This document shows positions 1 through 8,826 of a DNA stretch of 30,540 nt, piece after piece. The DNA lies in NCBI GenBank assembly GCA_017511605.1, contig JAFWJL010000005.1, forward strand, positions 1 through 30,540, read 5' to 3'. Under the pieces are notes generated by a model. It was not told where the DNA came from. It did not search any database and was given only the letters and a program-made list of their open reading frames with translations. The translations under genes and the position numbers were made by a program. The stretch is from Bacilli bacterium (GTDB taxonomy: Bacteria > Bacillota_I > Bacilli_A > RF39 > UBA660). Within the stretch, counting starts at the first letter, position 1, and every line of letters begins with the position of its first letter.

Positions 1-43
1 ATAACTATTAAAAGACAAAATACCAGTAAACAAAACAATATAT

Positions 44-934
44 TTGAAAGAAGAAGATTTAAGTAAGTATCTATTATTTGGTACTACAGAAGATCAATCA
101 AAATACACAATTAAAGATGGAGATGCTATTTATGATGTGGCCTTCAATAATAAAATATCTATTGAAGAATTCTTAGTAGCAAATCCAGAATTAACAGAAA
201 AAAGTTTATTATATCCAGGTCAAGTCGTTACAATAGGTATATTGAAACCACAAATAAGTGTAGTAGAAGAAGATCATGTAGTAAAAGATGAAGAAGTAAA
301 ATATACTACAAAAACAGAAGAAGATCCAAATCAATACACAAATTATAGAGTTGTAAAACAAGCTGGAGAAAATGGTTTAAACAGAGTAACACAAAAGATA
401 GAAAAGGTAAATGGAGAAACAACATCTATCGTTACTATAACAGGAGAGACACAAGTATTAAAAGTGCCAGTAGAAGAGGTAGTTGTTAAAGGTACAAAAC
501 AACCAGCATATACAGGAGGTTATGGAAACTTAATAGTAACAAAAGGTATGTTTGGATGGCCTGCATCATGTTCATCAGTATCATCTGGATTTGGATGGCG
601 TTGGGGAACACTACACGATGGTATGGATATTGCCGGATGTGGATATGGTTCAAATATATTCTCAATTGAATCAGGAACAGTAGTAGCTTCAGGATATAGA
701 TACGATAATGGACAATATATCACAATAAGACATGATAATGGCTACTATGCAATTTATGCTCACTTATGTAATGGTTGTAGATATGTCAATGTTGGAGATA
801 GAGTAAAAAGAGGACAAGTAATCGGTGGAATGGGACAAACCGGTTTCGCAACAGGTGTTCACTTACATATTGGTATTTGGACAGGAATGCCATATTATGG
901 AGGAACTGCTCTTAACCCAGCAATGTTCTACTAA
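44..934 (+). CDS. LysM-G5-M23 cell wall metallopeptidase (N-terminus uncertain)
   Basis: A secreted or surface peptidoglycan hydrolase of the M23 (LytM-type) family. Reading from TTG 44, a LysM-like segment spans residues 20-65, a G5-like domain about 75-150, and the M23 domain about 180-290. The zinc motifs are present: HDGMD (H191, D195), a HAH in the middle and HLH near the end. The TTG has no Shine-Dalgarno site. The frame stays open and protein-like upstream (LLKDKIPVNKTIY) until a TAA at 2-4, so the real N-terminus, with any signal peptide, is probably outside the window or cut off by a mutation. The stop overlaps walJ by one base (TAATG). The catalytic assignment is firm; the start is not. 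Confidence 0.8.
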   Translation: MKEEDLSKYLLFGTTEDQSKYTIKDGDAIYDVAFNNKISIEEFLVANPELTEKSLLYPGQVVTIGILKPQISVVEEDHVVKDEEVKYTTKTEEDPNQYTNYRVVKQAGENGLNRVTQKIEKVNGETTSIVTITGETQVLKVPVEEVVVKGTKQPAYTGGYGNLIVTKGMFGWPASCSSVSSGFGWRWGTLHDGMDIAGCGYGSNIFSIESGTVVASGYRYDNGQYITIRHDNGYYAIYAHLCNGCRYVNVGDRVKRGQVIGGMGQTGFATGVHLHIGIWTGMPYYGGTALNPAMFY

Positions 935-1689
935 TGAAGATTAAAACATTATCAAGTGGTTCAAAAGGAAATTGTTCAATTGTGTTATGTGATAATACAA
1001 ATATAATTATAGATATGGGAATTTCCTACTTAACTTTAAAAAGAAGTTTAGAAGAAAATTCCCTTTCTTTTTCAGATTTTCAAGGAATATTAATAACACA
1101 TTGTCATAAGGACCACACAAACGGGCTATCTACATTAATAAATAAAACAAAATTAAATGTATATATTCCAGAAGAAATGTATGATAGCTTAAAAGAATAT
1201 GTCCCAAAATCAAGATGTGTATTTGTAGATGATAATTTTACTATAAATGACGTATCTATAGAATTAATACATACATCACATGATGCCCCTGCATCAGTAG
1301 GTTATATCATAGATTATAATGAAAGAAGTCTAGTATATGTTACAGATACTGGCTATATAAATAGAAAATATCTAAATAGAATGATAAATAAAAATCTCTA
1401 TTTAATAGAGAGTAATCATGATGAAGTAATGTTAATGGATGGACCATATCCAAGATTCTTAAAAGAAAGAGTTATATCGGATAAAGGTCATTTATCTAAT
1501 AGTACTACATCAAAATATTTAAAGAAGATAATAGGGGAAAATACAAAAACTATTATTTTAGCTCACTTAAGTGAAACAAATAATACAGAAGAAAAAGCTC
1601 TAGAAGCTATTTCTAAAGAAGAATTACCTAAAAATATCAAAGTCTTAATCGCAAGACAGTATGAAGAAAGTGAAATGATAGAAGTATGA
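934..1689 (+). CDS. walJ: Metallo-beta-lactamase fold hydrolase, WalJ/YycJ family
   Basis: A 251-residue MBL-fold protein of the YycJ/WalJ type, known in Bacillota as part of the walRK locus with a role linked to cell wall and DNA replication control. The opening MKIKTLSSGSKGNCS is typical of the family. The dinuclear metal motif is HCHKDH (residues about 57-62), followed by a His in HTSHD, an Asp in VTDTGY and a late His in LAHLSE, so all the usual metal ligands are present. It starts at the last base of the M23 stop codon and ends overlapping rlmH by four bases (ATGA). The walJ-rlmH order matches Bacillus and Staphylococcus, although walRK itself is not in view. Confidence 0.9.
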   Translation: MKIKTLSSGSKGNCSIVLCDNTNIIIDMGISYLTLKRSLEENSLSFSDFQGILITHCHKDHTNGLSTLINKTKLNVYIPEEMYDSLKEYVPKSRCVFVDDNFTINDVSIELIHTSHDAPASVGYIIDYNERSLVYVTDTGYINRKYLNRMINKNLYLIESNHDEVMLMDGPYPRFLKERVISDKGHLSNSTTSKYLKKIIGENTKTIILAHLSETNNTEEKALEAISKEELPKNIKVLIARQYEESEMIEV

Positions 1690-2141
1690 TAAAAATAATC
1701 ACAGTAGGCTCTATTAAAGAAAAATATCTAAAAGATGCTATAGAAGAATATACAAAGAGATTATCTAAGTATACTAATATAGAAATAGTAGAAGTAAAAG
1801 ATGAAGGATTAGTAGAACCTCAAAAAGCTATCATATTAGAAGAAGAAAAGATATTAAAACATATAAATGAAAAAGATTATCTAGTAACTCTAGAAATAGA
1901 AGGTAAAGAATTTACTAGCGAAGAGTTTGCAGAAAAGATAGATAAGATTCAATTAGAAGCAAGCAATATTACATTTATAATTGGAGGAAGTTATGGATTG
2001 TCTCAAAGTATAAAAGACAAATCAAGATTACACTTATCTTTTTCTAAAATGACTTTTCCACATCAACTATTCAGAGTCCTTCTTTTAGAACAAATTTATC
2101 GTGCTTTTAAAATTAATAATAATGAAAGTTATCATAAGTAG
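1686..2141 (+). CDS. rlmH: 23S rRNA (pseudouridine1915-N3)-methyltransferase RlmH
   Basis: RlmH, a SPOUT-class methyltransferase that modifies pseudouridine 1915 in helix 69 of 23S rRNA with S-adenosylmethionine. The 151-residue length is close to the family norm of about 155-160. It opens MIKIITVGSIKEKYLKDAIEEY and shows the knot motif IIGGSYGL. The conserved C-terminal run MTFPHQLFRVLLLEQIYRAF ends in ESYHK. The start ATG lies in the ATGA overlap with walJ, which implies translational coupling. Confidence 0.96.
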   Translation: MIKIITVGSIKEKYLKDAIEEYTKRLSKYTNIEIVEVKDEGLVEPQKAIILEEEKILKHINEKDYLVTLEIEGKEFTSEEFAEKIDKIQLEASNITFIIGGSYGLSQSIKDKSRLHLSFSKMTFPHQLFRVLLLEQIYRAFKINNNESYHK

Positions 2142-2149
2142 GTGATAAA

Positions 2150-2812
2150 GTGATAGGAAATAAATGGGATGAAGTATTAAAGGATGAATTTAAAAAAGAA
2201 TATTTTACTAATCTAATGGATTTTGTAAAAAATGAGTATAAATCAAAAACAATTTATCCTAAACAAAATGAAGTATTTAATGCATTTAGATATACTGATT
2301 TTGATAATGTAAAAGTAGTTATTCTAGGACAAGATCCATACCATGGACCTAATCAAGCAGAGGGATTATCATTCTCAGTATCTAATGAAGTATTAAAACC
2401 ACCATCATTAAAAAATATCTTTAAAGAGCTAGAAAGTGATTTGAAAATACCATTTCCGGAAGTTAACTCACTTAAACCATGGGCAAAACAAGGGGTGTTA
2501 TTATTAAATGCAGTACTCACAGTAGAGGAACATAAACCGACTTCCCATAAGGATAAGGGTTGGGAAATATTCACTGATGATATTATAAAAATTTTAAATA
2601 AAAGAGATACACCTACAGTATTTATACTATGGGGTGCTTATGCAAGAGATAAGAAAAACTTAATTACTAATCCAAAACATTTAGTAATAGAATCTGCACA
2701 TCCATCACCATTTTCCGCAAGAAATGGATTCTTTGGAAGTAAGCCTTTCTCAAAGACAAATGAATTCTTAAAGAAAAATAATATAAAAGAAATAGATTGG
2801 AAAGTAGAATGA
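2150..2812 (+). CDS. ung: Uracil-DNA glycosylase (family 1)
   Basis: Family 1 uracil-DNA glycosylase, which removes uracil from DNA at the start of base excision repair. The water-activating loop GQDPYHGP lies at residues about 61-68 and the DNA-intercalation loop HPSPFSARNGFFG at about 184-196, both intact. The 220-residue length is normal. The start is GTG at 2150, eight bases after the rlmH stop, with AGGTGAT just upstream; no better start exists downstream. The stop runs into the terminator shared with the opposing TPM gene. Confidence 0.97.
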   Translation: MIGNKWDEVLKDEFKKEYFTNLMDFVKNEYKSKTIYPKQNEVFNAFRYTDFDNVKVVILGQDPYHGPNQAEGLSFSVSNEVLKPPSLKNIFKELESDLKIPFPEVNSLKPWAKQGVLLLNAVLTVEEHKPTSHKDKGWEIFTDDIIKILNKRDTPTVFILWGAYARDKKNLITNPKHLVIESAHPSPFSARNGFFGSKPFSKTNEFLKKNNIKEIDWKVE

Positions 2813-2814
2813 AA

Positions 2815-2848
2815 AAAATATCCACATGAATTGTGGATATTTTATTTT
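2815..2848. terminator. Bidirectional terminator between ung and the TPM gene
   Basis: A 12-bp perfect stem (2815-2826 with 2832-2843, core TCCACA/TGTGGA) encloses a 5-base loop. It has T-rich DNA on the right and A-rich DNA on the left, so it can end transcription from both converging genes. Confidence 0.9.
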
Positions 2849-2849
2849 T

Positions 2850-3752
2850 CTAAAAACCATGGCTACCGAAGGAACCGCCTCCGCCGCCGCCGCCGCCTCC
2901 ACCAGAAGATCCACTAGATCCACTTGATTGAGGACTATATACACTATGTTGACCAGTTTTAACTGCAGATGTCTCACCAATTTCAAATGATATATTACAA
3001 TTCTTAACAATTTCACGATATGTAGCTTTTTTAATCTTAGATTTAACCATTACGAATACAAATCCAAAGAATAAGGCTAATGTTAACGCAATGAATATAT
3101 TACTTGTATATCTCATTGGCTCAGCAATCTTACCACCATTAAGTACTGTATACATTTGACTAAATGCTAAATCTGCACATCCGTAGTAATCACCATTAGA
3201 AGCATATCTATAAACATTATCTGTAATAGAGTTTGCTTTAGAACTTGTGATTATATGTTGATTAGCACCATCACTATATAAACCAAGTTGACGTGTACTC
3301 ATTTCTATTACAAATAAACTACCATTTTGAGTACCATATCTTTGTCTATAGTAATCTTGGCATAATCCTCTAAATGAACTGTAACTAGTTCTCATAGTAA
3401 CGAAACCAGCATTACCATATTCAGTTAAAGTTTTTAATCTTTCTAGTAATTGTTTTTCTTGTTCTGTTGTTATTAGGTCTTGTCCATCATCGATAAATGC
3501 AACAAAACCAGTTTTTTCATTCTTATAGTAATTAATACCTTCATTTTCTTCATATTTAATATCTTCCTTATCATAAGGTTGATAATTATATGAATAATTT
3601 GAAATATCAGAACTATTATTATTTTCTTCTTCTGTCTCTGTTACTGTAAAATCATTTATTGAATAAGTTTGTTCCTCATCAATAGCATATACATTTCTAA
3701 CACTAAGTAGTAATGAAAGGATAAGTACTATAATTAAATGTTTCTTATTCAC
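2850..3752 (-). CDS. TPM-domain membrane-anchored secreted protein (YgcG-like)
   Basis: About 300 residues. A signal peptide (KKHLIIVLILSLLLSVRNVYA) precedes an acidic segment and a TPM (TLP18.3/Psb32/MOLO-1) domain beginning near FVAFIDDGQD. One membrane helix (NIFIALTLALFFGFVFVMV) and a tail of ten glycines ending SFGSHGF follow. TPM domains with Gly-rich tails are known in YgcG-type proteins, but the biochemical role is not settled. The frame is open from GTG 3761, but AGGAGG at 3761-3766 is 8 bases from GTG 3752 and only 2 from ATG 3758, so I prefer GTG 3752. It overlaps the end of the zinc-ribbon gene and is probably coupled to it. Confidence 0.8.
   Translation of the reverse strand: MNKKHLIIVLILSLLLSVRNVYAIDEEQTYSINDFTVTETEEENNNSSDISNYSYNYQPYDKEDIKYEENEGINYYKNEKTGFVAFIDDGQDLITTEQEKQLLERLKTLTEYGNAGFVTMRTSYSSFRGLCQDYYRQRYGTQNGSLFVIEMSTRQLGLYSDGANQHIITSSKANSITDNVYRYASNGDYYGCADLAFSQMYTVLNGGKIAEPMRYTSNIFIALTLALFFGFVFVMVKSKIKKATYREIVKNCNISFEIGETSAVKTGQHSVYSPQSSGSSGSSGGGGGGGGGGSFGSHGF
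2874..2903. repeat. CCG/CCT triplet repeat encoding the poly-glycine tail
   Basis: A run of GC-rich triplets (mostly CCG on the plus strand) in otherwise very AT-rich DNA. It encodes the ten consecutive glycines near the C-terminus of the TPM protein. Five CCG units in a row are identical, which is prone to slippage. Confidence 0.85.
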
Positions 3753-5148
3753 TTTCATCACCTCCTCTTTTTTCTAATTGAGGAATTGGTCTAGAAACTA
3801 ATTGATTATGTATCTTAACTAAATCAAAGAATGACCAAATGATTAAAACTAATCCAATAATTGCACCTATATAATGAATAGAATCTTGTATTGGATTAAA
3901 TAGAATAATTATACCGGAAATAATCATCGCAATTAAATATTTAACCCAGTATTTGGCAGAAACTTTATATTTCTTATATTTCTTACGTTTAATAGGTTTA
4001 CCAGTTTCACCATCAAACTTAGGAAGTAAGCTAGAAAAACCTTTATCATCATATCTTCCTTCACGCTCATTACATTTACTAATTTGATTTGCACATATAA
4101 TCCAAGCAATTATTGCCATAATAAGAGTAAATATATTGACCATATTAGGAATAATTACTGGCAATACATTTAATATAAAGAATATTGGTATCGTAAGTAA
4201 TAATGAGAATACTAAATACTTACCAAAACTAATAGGAACATCAGCAGCAACTTTGCCAGTTTGACCATTAATTACTGCATAATGTAAATGCTTTCCATCT
4301 TTAGATTTAGAAGCTAAGAAGTACATTGGAAATAATCCAACCTTTCTTTCACTAGCACCAAATCCAACAGTAGGATTAGTACATCCATATTTAGAGAATA
4401 TTTTTTCTTTACTTAAGAATCTAGTAGAATCTTGACTACCAATATGACATGCATCATGGGCATATGTATCAATATCTACATCTCTACTATCAGCATAGTA
4501 TCCAGGTAAATAGTTTGGATTAAATTCTTCAGCTTCCTTACAATTAAATGGAACAGCTTGACTATATTCGTCATAGAATTTAGATAATAAATCGAATGAT
4601 ATTCCATCATATGAAGCATCAACTCTAGCATGTATATCATAATCATCGTAATATACATAATCACCACTTCTATGACTGTATTTCTTACCTCTATTAGTAG
4701 AATCACCATGATAATCTAATCTATATATACCATATGGCATATATATACCTCTAAATTTCTTAACATTCATATCTGATTTTAAATAACCAGGTGCAAATAA
4801 GAAACTAGATAATTTCTTTTTATAATTATTAATACATTCTTCTTGTGTTTTAGAAAATGGAATAATTAAGTCAGGTGCAGTTTGAGTAAACATTTTATCT
4901 TCTGCAATATTTTGTGAACCACAGTAACTACAAAAAGTAACAGCAGTTTCATCAAAAGTTAATAGTGTAGCTCCACATTGAGTACAACTATATCCCATAC
5001 CTTTAAATACATTTTCTTTTTTCTTAGAAGTTTTAACTTCTGTTTTTAGTTCTTTTGGATTAAAGTCACTACCACAGTAATCACAATGAACCAAACTCTT
5101 GCGGGCATCATATTTAAACTCAGCTCCACAATGTGGACATTTTGCCAT
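3745..5148 (-). CDS. Membrane protein with two N-terminal zinc ribbons
   Basis: 467 residues. Two zinc-ribbon modules open the protein: CPHCG...CDYCG (residues about 4-25) and CTQCG...CSYCG (about 55-78). A soluble region of about 220 residues follows. Two pairs of membrane helices come next: about 308-352 (YLVFSLLLTIPIFFIL..., TLIMAIIAWIICANQ) and about 402-447. I do not recognise a function beyond a TFIIB-type zinc-ribbon membrane protein. GGAGG lies 8 bases before ATG 5148. The TPM gene overlaps its 3' end, so the two products probably act together at the membrane. It is cotranscribed behind pta. Confidence 0.8.
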   Translation of the reverse strand: MAKCPHCGAEFKYDARKSLVHCDYCGSDFNPKELKTEVKTSKKKENVFKGMGYSCTQCGATLLTFDETAVTFCSYCGSQNIAEDKMFTQTAPDLIIPFSKTQEECINNYKKKLSSFLFAPGYLKSDMNVKKFRGIYMPYGIYRLDYHGDSTNRGKKYSHRSGDYVYYDDYDIHARVDASYDGISFDLLSKFYDEYSQAVPFNCKEAEEFNPNYLPGYYADSRDVDIDTYAHDACHIGSQDSTRFLSKEKIFSKYGCTNPTVGFGASERKVGLFPMYFLASKSKDGKHLHYAVINGQTGKVAADVPISFGKYLVFSLLLTIPIFFILNVLPVIIPNMVNIFTLIMAIIAWIICANQISKCNEREGRYDDKGFSSLLPKFDGETGKPIKRKKYKKYKVSAKYWVKYLIAMIISGIIILFNPIQDSIHYIGAIIGLVLIIWSFFDLVKIHNQLVSRPIPQLEKRGGDESE

Positions 5149-5167
5149 TATCTATACCTCCGTTTAC

Positions 5168-6151
5168 TTATTTTTGTGCTTGAACAGCAGTTATTGCAAC
5201 AACACCAACTATTTCATCAACACTAGAACCTCTAGATAAATCATTAACAGGTGCTGCCATACCTTGTGTAATAGGACCATATGCCTCAGCATGAGCAAAT
5301 CTCTCGACTAACTTGTAACCAATATTTCCAGCATCAATATTAGGAAAGATTAATACATTGGCATGCCCCGCAACATTACTATTAGGTGCCTTTCTGGCTG
5401 CTACTTCAGGAATGATGGCTGCATCTAATTGTAATTCACCATCTAATCTTAAATTAGGATAATCTCTTTTAGCAATATTAGCAGCTTGAACTACTTTATC
5501 AACATACTCGCTCTTTGCACTACCTTTAGTAGAATATGAAAGCATTGCTACAATTGGGTCATCTTCAACTAAATAATCAAAACTTTCTGCACTCATTTCA
5601 GCAATATGTGCAAGCTCTTCTACTGTAGGATATTCAACTAATCCACTATCAGAGAAGATAAGTATTCCATCATCTCCAAATTCATTATTAACTGTTTCCA
5701 TAATAAAGAAAGAAGAAACAAAATTATACTTAGGATCACTCTTAATAATTTGCAATGCTGGTCTTAAAGTATTAGAAGTAGAATGGCATGCACCACTAAC
5801 TATACCATCAGCACGACCTGTCTTAACTAGCATACATGCAAAATACATATAATCTTCAATTAATAATTTTTTAGCCTCATCCAAAGTCATACCTTTTTCT
5901 TTTCTAAGTTCATATAAACCATTAGCCAATTCATCAGTAAAGAAATAAGTAACAGGATCAATAAACATAGCTTTAGAAACATCAAAACTACTATCTATCT
6001 TATTCTTATCTCCAATAATTATAATATTACAAATATCTTCTTCTAATAATTTAGAAGCAGCTTCTATTACTCTTGAATCCATTGATTCAGGTAATATAAT
6101 AGTTTTTTTATCTAATTTAGCTCTTTCCTTAATATTTTCAATAAAACTCAT
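5168..6151 (-). CDS. pta: Phosphate acetyltransferase
   Basis: Phosphotransacetylase, which converts acetyl-CoA plus phosphate to acetyl phosphate in the acetate overflow/ATP pathway. It begins MSFIENIKERAKLDKKTIIL and carries family segments such as PESMDSRVIEAA, GRADGIVSGACHSTSNTLRPALQI and the C-terminal NIGYKLVERF...GPITQGMAAPVNDLSRG. The 327-residue length is normal for the short Bacillus type. A GTG at 6161-6163 also opens the frame, but AGGTGG there is the ribosome site for ATG 6151. No acetate kinase gene is next to it. It follows the lemA-like gene directly. Confidence 0.96.
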   Translation of the reverse strand: MSFIENIKERAKLDKKTIILPESMDSRVIEAASKLLEEDICNIIIIGDKNKIDSSFDVSKAMFIDPVTYFFTDELANGLYELRKEKGMTLDEAKKLLIEDYMYFACMLVKTGRADGIVSGACHSTSNTLRPALQIIKSDPKYNFVSSFFIMETVNNEFGDDGILIFSDSGLVEYPTVEELAHIAEMSAESFDYLVEDDPIVAMLSYSTKGSAKSEYVDKVVQAANIAKRDYPNLRLDGELQLDAAIIPEVAARKAPNSNVAGHANVLIFPNIDAGNIGYKLVERFAHAEAYGPITQGMAAPVNDLSRGSSVDEIVGVVAITAVQAQK

Positions 6152-6163
6152 AATACCGACCAC

Positions 6164-6694
6164 CTATTTTTCATTTAATATTTCAAATATTTCTCTTTTT
6201 TCATTATTATAAAAATCTAATTTTTTATATCTCTTAAATACAGCAATTATACTAGAAGGAAAAGTAACTACTAATTTATTAAAATCAACAACTGTATCAT
6301 TATAAAATTTAATAGCTCCAATAATATCTTCTTCATTATCATTTAACTCATCTAATATCTTAAGTAAAGGTTCACTTTTATATAATTTTTCATGTTCATC
6401 CATTGCTTTAAATAATTCATTATATATTTTCTTCAAAGTAATATGCATTTCTAAATTAGTTAATTCTTCAGGAATATTATCTAAATCTTCCATAAATTCC
6501 TTAGTTCTTAAAGCTTTTTTAACAATAGGTCTAGTCCTTTGAAGTAATTCTAACTTGTTTTTAAGATATAATCCTATATCTTGTTCTGCTTTCTCTATTT
6601 TTATATTTGCTAATTCAAATCTATTGTTATATATAACTACTATAAATGAAATTAATGATATAACAACAATAACCCCTATAATTATTTCTAACAT
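6164..6694 (-). CDS. LemA family membrane-anchored protein
   Basis: 177 residues from ATG 6694: an N-terminal membrane helix (LEIIIGVIVVISLISFIVVIY) followed by a helical, coiled-coil-rich body. The C-terminal segment FYNDTVVDFNKLVVTFPSSIIAVFKRY is the LemA signature. LemA proteins are small membrane proteins of poorly defined function, found near TPM-domain genes in other genomes; both types occur in this operon. An upstream ATG at 6742 lies inside the promoter and has no ribosome site, while AGGATGTGAT sits just before 6694. The stop TAG is part of the pta ribosome site. Confidence 0.85.
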   Translation of the reverse strand: MLEIIIGVIVVISLISFIVVIYNNRFELANIKIEKAEQDIGLYLKNKLELLQRTRPIVKKALRTKEFMEDLDNIPEELTNLEMHITLKKIYNELFKAMDEHEKLYKSEPLLKILDELNDNEEDIIGAIKFYNDTVVDFNKLVVTFPSSIIAVFKRYKKLDFYNNEKREIFEILNEK

Positions 6695-6713
6695 AATATC
6701 ACATCCTAGATAA

Positions 6714-6742
6714 ATTATACCAAAATGCAAGTAAACAAACAA
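6714..6742 (-). promoter_or_regulatory. Promoter for lemA-pta-zinc ribbon-TPM operon
   Basis: On the minus strand, TTGTTT (6737-6742) and TATAAT (6714-6719) are separated by exactly 17 bases. A TGG just before the -10 gives the extended -10 form. It lies between the PBP terminator and the lemA start. Confidence 0.8.
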
Positions 6743-6756
6743 GATTTATAAGGCAT

Positions 6757-6784
6757 AAAAAAACTAAAAACAAAGTTTTAGTTT
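6757..6784 (-). terminator. Terminator of the PBP gene
   Basis: On the minus strand a 9-bp stem AAACTAAAA/TTTTAGTTT (6776-6784 with 6761-6769) is followed by a T run. The first arm overlaps the PBP stop codon. Confidence 0.75.
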
Positions 6785-8724
6785 CCATCAATCTCATCAA
6801 AAGTAGGATCGGTACTTTTAGGTTCAGTTCCTTTTAAGAAATATACTAGTTTAGTATTCTTACTAGGATCCTCACTAGGCTTACCAGAAATAGGTTCTAC
6901 AAGAGTACCAACCACATTTTTAGGCTTTTCATACCAACCATCTTCTTCAGATATATCTTTTTCTATTTCTTCCATAGTTTTATACCATATATTTTGTGCA
7001 TATTTATAATCTTTTGTAGTTAATTCTTTATTATTATCATGCCCAACCCATACAGCACAAAGAACATTTTTATTAAATCCTATATTCCAATTATCAGTAC
7101 TAGTAGTACCACTTTTTAATGCATATTTATGTTTCAACTTACCAGATAATGAGATAGCCGTAGGATAATTATAATCAACATATAAAGGATCATATGTAGC
7201 TGTAAGTAAATTATTAAGAATAAATACTAAACTAGGATTTAATACCAATTCCTTATCATCAGTACATTTATATAAAGTATTACCATTACCATCAACAACC
7301 TTAGTTATAAAATGAGGAGTAACTTTAAAACCAAGATTAGCAAAAGAAGAGTATCCTCTAGCCATATTAAGAATACTAATTTCATTAGTACCTAATGGTA
7401 AAGAAGGAATACTTTCTAACCTTTCAGTAATTCCAACTCTTTTAGCCACATTTATTAAAGCATCATATCCTAAAAACATATGGGTCTTAACCGCATAAAT
7501 ATTTTCGCTATAAGCAATTGCTGTAGCCATAGAAATAGGTTTATTGCCATACTTTTCATTATAATTAATAGGAGAATAAGTTTTATTGTCTTCTATAGGA
7601 AAAGTAGTAGGTTCAGATAAAAATTCACTAGAACCTGTGAACCCATTTTCCAAAGCTGCATAATATAAATAAGGTTTCATAGTTGAACCAACCTGTCTTT
7701 TTGAAGATAAAACTCTATTATAGGAAGACTTATTATAATCCCTTCCACCTATTAAGGCTAACACCGCACCATCATTAGGGTCCATTACTACACTAGAAGT
7801 CTCTAATGAATCCTCATCACCAAAAACATCTTTTATATTTTTCTCAAGAATACTTTGACTATTATAATCCAAAGTAGTATAAATCTTAAGCCCATTAACA
7901 TCTCCATAATTATTAGGAATAGTATTAATAGTTTTTAATTCACTCATAACGGCATCTTGAAAATAATTAATACTAGATAAATCTTCATTTTCACTATATC
8001 CTATTATATTTAATTCTTCATTATAAGCACTGTCCTTCTCGTAAGAAGTGATTATATTATTTTTAACCAAAGTATTAAGTACGTATAATTGTCTTTTTTT
8101 AGCTTCATCATAATTATTGATTGGGTCATAAGAACTAGGCGCTTTAGGAATGGCTGTCAGTAAACTAGCTTCCGCAAGATCTAAATCCTTCGCATCTTTA
8201 CCAAAATAAAATTTAGAAGCATTTTCTATCCCATATTTACCATGCCCATAATTAATTGTATTTAAATAACCCTCAAGTATTTCTTCTTTACTATAATGAG
8301 CTTCTATTCTAAGTGTATACCACATTTCATCCCATTTTCTCTTCCAAGTCTTATCAAAATCTAAAAATAAATTCTTCGCATACTGTTGTGTAATAGTAGA
8401 AGCCCCTTGATCCATACTACCGCTCTTTAAATTATTAATTAACGCTTTTCCAATTCTTAAAAAATCAAACCCAAAATGTTTATAAAAATTCTTATCTTCA
8501 GTATATACAGTACTATCTATTAAATAAGAGCTAATCTCATCTAATTCAACCCATTCCTTCTTTTCACTACCCTTAAATACAACATTATTATCTCTATCAT
8601 ATAAAGTAATATTATTAGCACTATTAATAGTAATTTTAGGAGAAAATTTCACATATAATACTACTCCAATTAAACTCAAAATAAAAATAATGATAAAGAA
8701 TTTAATAATTTTTTTAATTTTCAT
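6778..8724 (-). CDS. Class A penicillin-binding protein (transglycosylase/transpeptidase)
   Basis: A bifunctional peptidoglycan synthase of 648 residues with one N-terminal membrane helix (residues about 5-26). The GT51 transglycosylase domain shows EDKNFYKHFGFD and STITQQYAKNLF. The penicillin-binding transpeptidase domain shows the active-site STMK (in GSTMKP), the SEN triad (YSENIYA) and KSGTT. All catalytic motifs are intact, and it ends in a short unstructured tail. GGAGG lies just before ATG 8724. A weak minus-strand promoter (TTGATT 8796-8801, TATTTT 8774-8779, spacer 16) would overlap the divergent ywiB promoter. It is PBP1A/2D-like; the exact paralogue cannot be told. Confidence 0.95.
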   Translation of the reverse strand: MKIKKIIKFFIIIFILSLIGVVLYVKFSPKITINSANNITLYDRDNNVVFKGSEKKEWVELDEISSYLIDSTVYTEDKNFYKHFGFDFLRIGKALINNLKSGSMDQGASTITQQYAKNLFLDFDKTWKRKWDEMWYTLRIEAHYSKEEILEGYLNTINYGHGKYGIENASKFYFGKDAKDLDLAEASLLTAIPKAPSSYDPINNYDEAKKRQLYVLNTLVKNNIITSYEKDSAYNEELNIIGYSENEDLSSINYFQDAVMSELKTINTIPNNYGDVNGLKIYTTLDYNSQSILEKNIKDVFGDEDSLETSSVVMDPNDGAVLALIGGRDYNKSSYNRVLSSKRQVGSTMKPYLYYAALENGFTGSSEFLSEPTTFPIEDNKTYSPINYNEKYGNKPISMATAIAYSENIYAVKTHMFLGYDALINVAKRVGITERLESIPSLPLGTNEISILNMARGYSSFANLGFKVTPHFITKVVDGNGNTLYKCTDDKELVLNPSLVFILNNLLTATYDPLYVDYNYPTAISLSGKLKHKYALKSGTTSTDNWNIGFNKNVLCAVWVGHDNNKELTTKDYKYAQNIWYKTMEEIEKDISEEDGWYEKPKNVVGTLVEPISGKPSEDPSKNTKLVYFLKGTEPKSTDPTFDEIDGN

Positions 8725-8789
8725 AAGACCTCCTTCACTATTAGTATTAAAAATAAAAGAAAAATTATGTATGAAAATATATAATAATA

Positions 8790-8798
8790 TGTTATAAT
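8790..8798 (+). promoter_or_regulatory. Extended -10 promoter for ywiB-argS
   Basis: TGTTATAAT, a perfect -10 with the TGn extension, lies 29 bases before ATG 8827. No good -35 hexamer is visible 16-18 bases upstream. Confidence 0.7.
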
Positions 8799-8826
8799 CA
8801 ATACAGATTTTTAAGTGGGTGATATT

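Noticed and set aside
2768..3016. 82-codon minus-strand ORF with poly-alanine
   Set aside because: A shadow of the TPM gene in another frame; the alanines come from the glycine triplet tract, and there is no ribosome site.
4476..4709. 77-codon minus-strand ORF inside the zinc-ribbon gene
   Set aside because: Out-of-frame shadow with low-complexity content and no ribosome site.
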